DNA of 64,000 bases. It comes from Brevibacterium jeotgali (lineage in GTDB: Bacteria > Actinomycetota > Actinomycetes > Actinomycetales > Brevibacteriaceae). Positions 51,423 through 59,046 of the stretch are shown in pieces; within the stretch, counting starts at the first letter, position 1, and every line of letters starts with the position of its first letter. Below the pieces are notes generated by a model that saw only the letters and a program-made list of their open reading frames with translations, made no database searches and had not been told where the DNA came from. The stretch spans positions 226,716 to 290,715 of the forward strand of contig NZ_FXZM01000004.1 in the NCBI RefSeq assembly GCF_900169175.1, given 5' to 3'. The position numbers and the translations under genes are program-made.

Positions 51423-53378
51423 ATGAAGAACCCTGAGACGGGCAAGCGGTTCGTCGCGCTGAGCGCGGCCGTTGCCATCGGACTCGGCGGAGTGGCCCTC
51501 ACGGGCCCCGCCATCGCCGCGAACGAAGCGCCGGACGCGCTGGGTGTTGCCGTTGCACAGGTGGCTGATCAGACCGATCAGATCGCGGCCGTCGGCTACA
51601 ACGAGAACGGCGACATCGTGGTCCAGGTCGTCGAGGGCGCGGGAATGAGTCCCGTCTCTGAGGAATTGAAGCCGGTGACGGCATTCGCGAAGCAGGAGGA
51701 TGACAAGAAGGTCCTCGTTCAGGAGATCCCCAACGGCTACAGCGAAGTGAACGCTGAAGACGTCGTCGGAGGCGCTGGATACGCTGTACCGCGAGGCAAC
51801 GACGTTGGTCTCTGCTCGTTCGGTTTCCCTGTCACGGGGCCGGGGGGAGAAGAAGCGATCGTTACTGCTGGACACTGCGGTGAGGTCGGGGAGGACGTCT
51901 TCCTCGAAGCGCCCAAGGGATCGAACGCAGGCAGCGGCAAATATCACGAGGAGAACATGTGGGGCGGCCTGCTGAAGGACGAGGCTATCGGCTCCTTCAC
52001 TCACTCTGAGTTCGCTGAGACCCCGATTGAGGATCCGTTTAATCCAGGCGGTGCTGACCAGTTTAACCCGGCGGACACACAGGATTTTGCGGTTGTCACC
52101 CTCAACGATGAGACAGTCACCACGCATCCAGCGGTAACGGACTGGACGTCCGCGGAGTCGAATGACCTTTTCGTGTCGACCAAGCCGGTCGCAGGTGTCC
52201 ACGATGTGGAAGCGAGCGACATCGGCAAGGAGATCTGGCGCTCGGGTCGTACGTCCGCTGTGCAGTCGGGAACGATTCCTGCAGAGGCGGAACAGGGTGA
52301 AATCGGCGGTATTGTGGATGGATACGCGATCGTGAACCTTCCCGGTGGAGCGGGCTACTCGCTCGTCTACGGCTTTGCTGCGAACGCGCTGGGCATTCCG
52401 GGTGATTCGGGCGGCGCGGTCATGATGGGGGATCAGGCGGTCGGCGTCACGTCGCTGTCGAATTACCAGGGCGAGGACCAGGGCGACAAGAACTGGATCT
52501 GGGTCGCCGAGCTTTCTGAGGGCCTCAATCACCTCGGCAAGGACTACAAGGTCAAGACCACCGCGGATGCAGAAGAACCGCCGGAGACGCCGAAGCCGAC
52601 GCCGACTGCTACGGATTCGCCGGAGCCGACTGAGGATCCGACTACACCGGCACCGACTCCGACTGCTACGGATTCGCCGGAGCCGACTGAAGATCCGACC
52701 ACTCCGGCACCGACTCCGACCGACACCGGTTCGCCGGAGCCCACGCCGACGGATACCGACTCCCCGGAGCCCACGCAGACCGCTACCGACGAGCCCACGA
52801 CCCCGGCGCCGACCCCTTCTGAGACGGAAGAGGCGGACGAGGACGCTGAGCTGAACGTCGACCCGCGCGAGATCGCTGCTGAGCAGTTCCTCGCCGAGGA
52901 CGAAGACCAGGCCATCGACGAGGATCGCGGCGTCACCTACTCCGTCACAGGAGTGGAGCCCGGTTCGGACGTCACGTTCGACACCTACGCGTCGACCGAT
53001 TCCGCATCCGCCAACGCGGGCTCGGAAGAGGCACCGGCTGAGGACTCCAACGATGCACCGGCCAAGTCGGTCACCGTGACCGCTGACGAAGACGGCAACG
53101 CCTCGTCCCGCGTCTGGGGCCTGCCGACCGCACCGGCCGAGGCCTACATCGGAGACTACGAAGTCATCGTGACGGCTGAGGGCGAGACGCTCGAGAGCTC
53201 GTTCGAGGTCGTCGGTGAAGGTGGCGGCGACGGAGGCCAGGACGATGGCGACAACGGTGACGGCGGCGACGACCTGCCGCGCACCGGTTCGACCACCGCT
53301 CCGCTGGCTGCCGGCGCAGCCGGACTGGTCGCCCTGGGTGGCGCACTGGTCTACGTGGCTCGCCGCCGCAAGGCCTGA
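51423..53378 (+). CDS. Sortase-anchored trypsin-like serine protease
   Basis: A 651-residue surface protein. The signal peptide (MKNPETGKRFVALSAAVAIG... to AIAA) is followed by a propeptide-like segment and a chymotrypsin-fold protease with catalytic H151 (TAGHCG), D221 (DTQDFAVV) and S329 (GIPGDSGGAV). A stalk of repeated ATDSPEPTEDPTTPAPTPT (about 395-470), a small beta domain (about 490-600), then the sorting signal LPRTG at 618, a membrane helix and RRRKA complete it. ATG 51423 has GAGGAAGAAC upstream. The protease half uses more A/T-ending codons than its neighbours, hinting at a different history. It shares LPRTG and stalk style with the broken adhesin at 1419, so both probably use the same unseen sortase. 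Confidence 0.9.
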   Translation: MKNPETGKRFVALSAAVAIGLGGVALTGPAIAANEAPDALGVAVAQVADQTDQIAAVGYNENGDIVVQVVEGAGMSPVSEELKPVTAFAKQEDDKKVLVQEIPNGYSEVNAEDVVGGAGYAVPRGNDVGLCSFGFPVTGPGGEEAIVTAGHCGEVGEDVFLEAPKGSNAGSGKYHEENMWGGLLKDEAIGSFTHSEFAETPIEDPFNPGGADQFNPADTQDFAVVTLNDETVTTHPAVTDWTSAESNDLFVSTKPVAGVHDVEASDIGKEIWRSGRTSAVQSGTIPAEAEQGEIGGIVDGYAIVNLPGGAGYSLVYGFAANALGIPGDSGGAVMMGDQAVGVTSLSNYQGEDQGDKNWIWVAELSEGLNHLGKDYKVKTTADAEEPPETPKPTPTATDSPEPTEDPTTPAPTPTATDSPEPTEDPTTPAPTPTDTGSPEPTPTDTDSPEPTQTATDEPTTPAPTPSETEEADEDAELNVDPREIAAEQFLAEDEDQAIDEDRGVTYSVTGVEPGSDVTFDTYASTDSASANAGSEEAPAEDSNDAPAKSVTVTADEDGNASSRVWGLPTAPAEAYIGDYEVIVTAEGETLESSFEVVGEGGGDGGQDDGDNGDGGDDLPRTGSTTAPLAAGAAGLVALGGALVYVARRRKA

Positions 53379-53430
53379 GCACAGCTGAGGCCGGAGGCGC
53401 TCCGACTCCCTGAGACGGAACGCTGACGGT

Positions 53431-53470
53431 CGACGAAGGGGCACTCGCACACGCGAGTGCCCCTTCGTCG
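53431..53470 (+). terminator. Hairpin terminator after the LPXTG protease
   Basis: A perfect 18-bp inverted repeat (53431-53448 and 53453-53470) with a 4-base loop, 52 bases past the protease stop and before the META lipoprotein gene. Confidence 0.85.
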
Positions 53471-53597
53471 TCGGCCCGCATCACCGGGGCCCAACCCGAA
53501 TCGGGTGGGTCGAGCCCCCGGCATCAGGGCATTCGGGTCTCCCTCAGCCTCGCCCGTTAGCATGAACCAGCCGACCCCCTACCCCACGGAGGGACCC

Positions 53598-54083
53598 ATG
53601 AAGGTACCGATCCGCCTGGCAGCACTCACCGCTTTCACCGCACTCGCACTCACCGGGTGCGGGACGAACGGCGGCCCCGGGGAGGACCCCACAACGGACG
53701 CCCCCACAGCGGATCCGGTCTTCGAAGGACGCTGGGTCGCAGAGGACCCCGCCGACGCGTTCCTCGAGTTCACCGAGGTCGACGAAGGCGGCGGCACGAT
53801 GGGCGGATCCGACGGATGCAACGGACTCCAGGGAGAGTTCCACATCGACGGTGACACCGCAGAGATCGACCGGGGTGCCGGCACGCTCAAGGGCTGCCCG
53901 GGTGTCGACACCTGGCTCAGCGGAGTGACCGTGGTCGTGGTCGACGGCGACACGATGCACATCCAGGACGACGAGGGCGAAGAGATCGGCGTTCTGACGC
54001 GCGATGAGGGCGGCGACGCCACTCCGACACCGACCGGCAGCGCTGGAGCCTCGATCGACGAAGCAGAGGATTCCGAGGACTGA
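53598..54083 (+). CDS. META-domain (HslJ-like) lipoprotein
   Basis: A 161-residue small secreted lipoprotein. MKVPIRLAALTAFTALALTGC is a signal peptide with lipobox LTGC. After a Thr/Asp/Pro linker comes a META/HslJ fold: FEGRWVAEDPADAFLEF, the diagnostic GSDGCNGLQGEF and GTLKGCPGVDTWLSG with the paired Cys, ending at IGVLTR. An acidic tail follows. HslJ relatives are linked to envelope stress and novobiocin tolerance in E. coli; the role here is unknown. ATG 53598 has GGAGGG upstream. Confidence 0.85.
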   Translation: MKVPIRLAALTAFTALALTGCGTNGGPGEDPTTDAPTADPVFEGRWVAEDPADAFLEFTEVDEGGGTMGGSDGCNGLQGEFHIDGDTAEIDRGAGTLKGCPGVDTWLSGVTVVVVDGDTMHIQDDEGEEIGVLTRDEGGDATPTPTGSAGASIDEAEDSED

Positions 54084-54100
54084 ACTGCGCGGGGACATGA

Positions 54101-54138
54101 CTGTGGGCCGGAAGGATGATCATCCTTCCGGCCCACAG
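54101..54138. terminator. Bidirectional palindromic terminator
   Basis: A perfect 38-base palindrome (arms of 19 bp, no extra loop) between the convergent META lipoprotein and acyl-CoA ligase genes. Confidence 0.85.
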
Positions 54139-54155
54139 CGCTGCTGGTCCGCGTC

Positions 54156-55787
54156 CTAGTCCCGGAGCGCGCGGCGCATGATCTTGCCGGTGGCGGTCTT
54201 CGGCATCTCGTCGAGGATCCCGATGCTGCGCGGGATCTTATAGGCGGCCAGCTGCTCGCGGCAGTGCGCCACGAGCTCCTCCTCCGTGACGGACTGGCCC
54301 GTCTTGACGGTGACGTATGCGGCGACCGTCTCGCCCCGGTAATCGTCCGCGACCCCGACGACCGCGGCCTCGGACACCGCCTCATGATCGTAGAGGACCC
54401 CCTCGACCTCACGCGGCCAGACCTTGTATCCCGCCGCGTTGATCATGTCCTTCTTCCGGTCGACGAGGTAGATCCACCCCTCGGCATCCCGGAATGCGAC
54501 ATCGCCCGTGTGGAGGAAGCCACCATCCGTGATCTCGGCGGCCGTGGCCTCGTCGTTCTGCCAGTAGCCGGGGGTGATCTGCGGTCCCCGCGCCCAGATC
54601 TCACCGTATTCGCCGTCGGGCAGTTCCGTGCCCGCGTCGTCCACGATCCGCAGCTCCGTGTCGTAGACGGCACGCCCCACGGACAGAGATCCCGATTCCG
54701 GATCGACCGGCGACCGCTCACCGACCGGCCCCACCGTGATCGGCGACGCCGTCTCACTCATCCCGTACGCGCTGTGGATGTACGAGCCGTACACCTTCTC
54801 CAGGCGATCGGACAGTGTGGGAGCGACAGGGGCGCCTCCCGTGTAGACGACCTCCAGACTGGTGAGGTCGCCGTCTCGCAGCTCCGGCGAATCCGCGATC
54901 GCCATCAGTGCCGTGATCGCGCCGATGGTGAAGACGGGACGCCATCGACGGATCGATTCGACCACCGCCACCGGATGGAACCGGTGGCTCAGGACGAGCG
55001 GGCAGCCGGCTCGGATGCCGTATGCCAGGTGCCCCACCGACCCCGTGATGTGGAAGAGCGGCGCGACGGCCAGGATCGGCTGGCCCGGCTCGAGACCGCC
55101 GATCTGCACATACGTCTCCGCGTTGAACGCGAGGTTGCCGTGGGTGTTGATCGCTCCCTTGGGGCTGCCCGTCGTGCCCGATGTGTATGTCAGCAGAGCA
55201 GGATCCGATGCCGAGGTCGCCGGTCGATCCGCGAGCGGCGCCCCGCGCGGAAGGTCCTCGAGGCAGAGCAGGACGGTGCCGTCCGGAGCCGGACGGGCGG
55301 CACCGACGGCCGCTGCCACCGCCTCGACGCGGATGCCGTCACCGTCAGGCTGCCAGCGGAGGAACCTGCCGATCACGGTGACGCGGACGGGGGAGTCCGC
55401 GATGACCTCGGCGGCGACGTCATCCCACAGAGTGGGCAGTGTGATGAGTGCCTTCGCGCCGGAATCCCGCAGATGGTAGCGCAGCTCGCGGGCAGTGTTC
55501 ATCGGGTTGATGGGAACGCCCACCGCTCCGAGCTTCCAGACCGCGATGACGCCGACCGCGAAGAGCGGGTCGTTCTGCGTGTACAGCGCGACCCGGTCTC
55601 CCGCGGCGACACCGTTGGCGACCAACGACGCCGCGAGAGCATCTGCCTGTCGGTCGACCTCGCCGAAGCTGAGCGTCTCGCTGAAGGAGTGCAGGAACGG
55701 CTGGTCCGCGGACTCCTGCACTCGGCGCTCCCATGCTTCGAGCATCGTGGGTGCGGCCGGTGTGAGGGATTCCGTGAACGGCTTCAT
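54156..55787 (-). CDS. AMP-forming acyl-CoA ligase coupled to a cyclase-family hydrolase
   Basis: A 543-residue ANL ligase. LTYTSGTTGSPKGAINTH (ATP loop), HSAYGMSETASPITVG, GFLHTGDVAFRDAEGWIYLVDRKKDMINAAGYKVWPREVE and the C-terminal MPKTATGKIMRRALRD are all intact. ATG 55787 overlaps the stop of the upstream cyclase gene (ATGA), so the pair is translationally coupled and the longer in-frame extension is not used. Together with the TetR/dehydrogenase genes across the divergent gap this looks like one catabolic module. Substrate unknown; an aromatic or short acid is likely given the cyclase partner. Confidence 0.92.
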   Translation of the reverse strand: MKPFTESLTPAAPTMLEAWERRVQESADQPFLHSFSETLSFGEVDRQADALAASLVANGVAAGDRVALYTQNDPLFAVGVIAVWKLGAVGVPINPMNTARELRYHLRDSGAKALITLPTLWDDVAAEVIADSPVRVTVIGRFLRWQPDGDGIRVEAVAAAVGAARPAPDGTVLLCLEDLPRGAPLADRPATSASDPALLTYTSGTTGSPKGAINTHGNLAFNAETYVQIGGLEPGQPILAVAPLFHITGSVGHLAYGIRAGCPLVLSHRFHPVAVVESIRRWRPVFTIGAITALMAIADSPELRDGDLTSLEVVYTGGAPVAPTLSDRLEKVYGSYIHSAYGMSETASPITVGPVGERSPVDPESGSLSVGRAVYDTELRIVDDAGTELPDGEYGEIWARGPQITPGYWQNDEATAAEITDGGFLHTGDVAFRDAEGWIYLVDRKKDMINAAGYKVWPREVEGVLYDHEAVSEAAVVGVADDYRGETVAAYVTVKTGQSVTEEELVAHCREQLAAYKIPRSIGILDEMPKTATGKIMRRALRD

Positions 55788-56737
55788 CGGATGACAACCG
55801 GGTTGACCGGCGACCCCGTCGCCCGGTGGATCTTCAGCGGTGCTGCGACGTAGAGGAAGTCCCATCGCCCGTCCTCAGCGCACGCGGCGGCCAGATCCTC
55901 CAGGTCGCAGAGCTCCGTGAGCGCGATGCCGAGGTTGCGCATGAGCGCGTTGTGAAGGGTGAGTGCCACACCGGTGTCCGGGTCGGTCGTCACCTCGTTC
56001 GCGATCGTGTCGGTCACGAGGTTGGGGATCTCCACCTCGTGGAACCACTGCACGAGTTCCGGGCTGTATTGGAGCCCCGGCTCGCAGAAGTCCTCATAGA
56101 ACGTGTCGCTCTGCTCGAAGAACAGCTGCAGGTGATTCGTGCGGATGAGCAGGATGTCGTGCTTCTCGAGGGTCACGCCCTGGGATTCCGCAGCGGCGAG
56201 CAGGTCGGTGTGGTTGAAGGTGCGCCTGGCCTCGACCGCCTCGACGCCGAAGTGCCGTGCCATGTCGATGAGGACGCCGCGTCCCACGACGCCGCGCTGG
56301 GCGATCGGTTCGACACTGGCCTTGTCGAGGCCACCGATCGTCGTGCGGGCGTCGTAGCCGTTCCAGATCTGTCCGCCGTACCAGACGTGGCCCAGCGCAT
56401 CGTACTGAGTGGACCCCTGCAGGAACGCGACGAGCTTGTCGTCCGCGTAGTGGAGGCCCCCGGGGACCTTCGGGCCGTCGTCGGAGTCCCACGCGGATTC
56501 GTCGATGACCATCTCGCGTTCGGCGGGGAGGCGGGACGGCCAGACGGGATCGCCCTTCGGGTCGCCGATGAGGCGCTGAAGGGTGTGGATGTTCCCGTCG
56601 CGGATGCTGCGGACCCCGCGCAGGACCTGGTCGTTCGTGAGGAAGTTGAGGGCGCCCACTTCGTCGTCGTCACCCCAGCGGCCCCAGTTCTTCGGGGCAT
56701 CCGCGAGGAGGTCGCTGAGATTCGGAACATCGGACAT
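55784..56737 (-). CDS. Cyclase/kynurenine-formamidase-like metal hydrolase
   Basis: A 317-residue protein of the cyclase (Cyclase_2/KynB-like) family of metal-dependent hydrolases and lactonases. The conserved metal motif HxGTHxDxxxH appears as QGSTQYDALGHVWY, where Gln replaces both early His residues as in many plant- and actinobacterial-type members. GGVVGRGVLIDMARHFG-like RGVVGRGVLIDMA and DTIANEVTTDPDTGVALTLHNALMRNLGI follow. ATG 56737 (MSDVPNL) has GAAAGG at fair spacing; GTG 56746 is too close to it. It overlaps the downstream ligase. It probably opens or hydrolyses a cyclic or amide intermediate that the ligase then activates. Confidence 0.82.
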   Translation of the reverse strand: MSDVPNLSDLLADAPKNWGRWGDDDEVGALNFLTNDQVLRGVRSIRDGNIHTLQRLIGDPKGDPVWPSRLPAEREMVIDESAWDSDDGPKVPGGLHYADDKLVAFLQGSTQYDALGHVWYGGQIWNGYDARTTIGGLDKASVEPIAQRGVVGRGVLIDMARHFGVEAVEARRTFNHTDLLAAAESQGVTLEKHDILLIRTNHLQLFFEQSDTFYEDFCEPGLQYSPELVQWFHEVEIPNLVTDTIANEVTTDPDTGVALTLHNALMRNLGIALTELCDLEDLAAACAEDGRWDFLYVAAPLKIHRATGSPVNPVVIR

Positions 56738-57028
56738 GGTCGTCACGCCTTTCGGGAGAGTTCACGCCTGCGCGACGCGGATCCGCCGTGGGGCCGCGAC
56801 GAGGATCGAGTGCGCGGGGCGTGCCGGTCGTCGTCGGCCGGTGCCGCCAGCATTGTCGTCCCCCGCAGCAGTGTCAAGGGGTGTGGAGGATTTCGAGGCG
56901 AACAGGCGTTCGGGGGGCATGACTGCGATGGAGTGCGCCGATCGTGCAGGGCGATCGCCGTCTTCGATGGCTTGTGAACAGGCGTGTTGAGCGCTCGAGC
57001 TCCTTGCTCGCGTCCGTTGATCTGCTCA

Positions 57029-57057
57029 TTGACGAACAAGTGTTCGGTGAGTAGCGT
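57029..57057 (+). promoter_or_regulatory. Promoter of the TetR gene with embedded operator
   Basis: TTGACG (57029-57034) and TAGCGT (57052-57057) are 17 bases apart. The perfect inverted repeat CGAAC-AAGT-GTTCG (57033-57046) overlaps the -35 box and spacer, the classic position for autorepression by a TetR regulator. It also lies in the divergent gap that serves the cyclase-ligase operon. Confidence 0.65.
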
Positions 57058-57122
57058 GGCGATCAGCCAGTGCCGTGGGCAGATCATTGAATGTCGCGGA
57101 CAGCAGCGCTGAGGAGCAGACC

Positions 57123-57707
57123 ATGGCACGGACGAGGTCGGGCAGGGACGCCATCCTGGACGCCGCCGTGGACCGGTTCGAGCGCCTCGGCTACCACGGG
57201 ACGACGATGCGCGACATCGCCCGGGGTGCAGACCTGACCGTCGCCTCGATCTACAGCCATTTCTCCTCGAAGCAGCAGATGCTGCAGGACATCATGGTGC
57301 GCGTGCTCAGCGATGGGCTGGCACTCACCCGCAGCGCGGTGCTCCGCGCAGGCCCCCGACCGGACGAGCAACTGAGCGCACTCATGCACGCCTGGCTCCT
57401 CTTCCACACCGAGCGGAGGGCGGAGGCACTCGTCGGGGCATCGGAGATCCGCAGTCTCGACCCGCACGGTCTCCGTCTGATCGTCGCACTGCGGGACGAG
57501 CAGGAGGCGATGTTCCGCGAGGTCGTCATGCGGGGGGTCGAGGACGGAGGGTTCGCCACTCCGTATCCGGCAGACGCCGTGAGGGCACTCATCGCGATGG
57601 GCACATCGGTCGCGTCCTGGTACCGCCCGGATGGTGAGCTCACCCCGGAGCAGATGGCGGAGAGGTACGTGCGACTCGCGGCGGCGACCGTCGAGGCCGG
57701 TCCATGA
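57123..57707 (+). CDS. TetR-family transcriptional regulator
   Basis: A 194-residue one-component repressor. The N-terminal helix-turn-helix is AILDAAVDRFERLGYHGTTMRDIARGADLTVASIYSHFSSKQQML; the C-terminal domain, helical, resembles that of KstR2/FadR-type acyl-CoA-responsive TetR proteins. ATG 57123 has GAGGAG upstream. It is divergent from the cyclase-ligase operon and 100 bases upstream of an acyl-CoA dehydrogenase on its own strand, so it probably controls this module in response to an acyl-CoA. That ligand is inference. Confidence 0.92.
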   Translation: MARTRSGRDAILDAAVDRFERLGYHGTTMRDIARGADLTVASIYSHFSSKQQMLQDIMVRVLSDGLALTRSAVLRAGPRPDEQLSALMHAWLLFHTERRAEALVGASEIRSLDPHGLRLIVALRDEQEAMFREVVMRGVEDGGFATPYPADAVRALIAMGTSVASWYRPDGELTPEQMAERYVRLAAATVEAGP

Positions 57708-57807
57708 GCCATCGACCAGGCCAACCCCTGCAGACACAGCAGACACAGCCGTACTCAGACAGCCGGACACCGCCGTACCCAGACAGTCGTACACAGAAGG
57801 AGAGATC

Positions 57808-59046
57808 ATGACCGATCAGCTGAACGCGATGCCCGTGAGACCGGACGTCGATACCCTGGACCTGCGCCCCTCGGAGCGTGCGCTCGAGCTGCGCGAGGAG
57901 CTCGTCGACTTCATGCACACGAGTGTGTTCCCCGCAGAGGCCGAGTACGACGCGTACCGGGCGGAGCGCGACCCGCGCGACGGGTCCGTGCCTCCTGTCA
58001 TTGAGGCCCTCAAGGCCGAGGCCAAGTCGCGCGGACTGTGGAACCTCTTCCTGCCGTCCGCATCGGCCATCAGCCAGCTCGACTACGCGGGGCTCGCGGA
58101 GATCACCGGTTGGAGCCTCCACCTGGCTCCGGAGGCCACGAACGGTCAGGCGCCGGACACCGGCAACATGGAGCTGCTCCACATGTTCGCCACGGAGGAC
58201 CAGAAGAAGCAGTGGCTGCAGCCGCTGCTGGACGGTGAGATCCGCTCAGCGTTCGCGATGACGGAGCCGGCTGTCGCGAGCTCGGATGCGACGAACATCG
58301 AGACGACGATCCGCCGCGAGGGCGACGAGTACGTCATCTCCGGCCGGAAGTGGTGGACGTCCGGCGCGAAGGACCCGCGCTGCAAGATCATGATCGTCAT
58401 GGGCAAGACCGATGTGGATGCGGAGAAGCACCGGCAGCAGTCGATGATCCTCGTGCCGATGGACACCCCCGGGGTGAAGGTCGTGCGCGATCTTCCGGTC
58501 ATGGGCCACCACGACCAGCACGGGCACTGCGAGGTCGAGTTCGACGATGTCCGCGTGCCCGCGGCGAACCTCCTCGACGCGGAGGGATCCGGCTTCGCGC
58601 TCGCCCAAGCGCGCCTGGGCCCGGGTCGCATCCACCACTGCATGCGTGCGCTGGGCGCGGCGGAGCGGGCGCTGTCGCTGCTCGTCGACCGGGCACAGAG
58701 CCGGATCGCGTTCGGCAAGCCGCTCGCGGAGCAGGGCGGAGTCCAGCAGGACATCGCCGAATCGCGCATCGCGATCGATCAGGCGCGACTGCTGTGCCAG
58801 CATGCCGCGCGCACGATCGACATGCATGGCAACAAGGCGGCTGCCGGGCTCATCTCTGCCGCGAAGGTCGCCGTCCCGCGTGCCACTCTGCAGGTCATCG
58901 ACCGTGCCATCCAGGTCCACGGCGGTGCGGGTGTGAGCGACGACGTGCCGCTGGCCGCGATGTACGGCTGGCACCGCGCGATGCGGATCTTCGACGGTCC
59001 GGACGAGGTGCACCTGCGCACGCTCGCCAAGCGCGAGCTGCGCTGA
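57808..59046 (+). CDS. Acyl-CoA dehydrogenase, ACAD10/11-like
   Basis: A 412-residue flavoenzyme of the ACAD11-like clade. NGQAPDTGNMELLHMFATEDQKKQWLQPLLDGEIRSAFAMTEPAVASSDATNIETTI is diagnostic, as is the ARLGPGRIHHCMRALGAAERAL segment. The C-terminus QVHGGAGVSDDVPLAAMYGWHRAMRIFDGPDEVH has Asp-Gly-Pro in place of YEGT, as is usual for this clade. RBS GAAGGAGAG precedes ATG 57808. The 100-base gap after the TetR gene holds repeats of CAGACA. It is likely part of the TetR-controlled module. Confidence 0.93.
   Translation: MTDQLNAMPVRPDVDTLDLRPSERALELREELVDFMHTSVFPAEAEYDAYRAERDPRDGSVPPVIEALKAEAKSRGLWNLFLPSASAISQLDYAGLAEITGWSLHLAPEATNGQAPDTGNMELLHMFATEDQKKQWLQPLLDGEIRSAFAMTEPAVASSDATNIETTIRREGDEYVISGRKWWTSGAKDPRCKIMIVMGKTDVDAEKHRQQSMILVPMDTPGVKVVRDLPVMGHHDQHGHCEVEFDDVRVPAANLLDAEGSGFALAQARLGPGRIHHCMRALGAAERALSLLVDRAQSRIAFGKPLAEQGGVQQDIAESRIAIDQARLLCQHAARTIDMHGNKAAAGLISAAKVAVPRATLQVIDRAIQVHGGAGVSDDVPLAAMYGWHRAMRIFDGPDEVHLRTLAKRELR

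Noticed and set aside
51285..53450. A 721-codon open frame on the minus strand opposite the LPXTG protease.
   Set aside because: Arg/Leu/Val-biased antisense shadow of a GC-rich gene, without start signals or family resemblance; the plus strand has signal peptide, catalytic triad and LPRTG.
57631..57807. N-terminal extension of the acyl-CoA dehydrogenase upstream of 57808.
   Set aside because: It overlaps the TetR gene, is built from CAGACA repeats, and the ATG at 57808 has a good GAAGGAG site.
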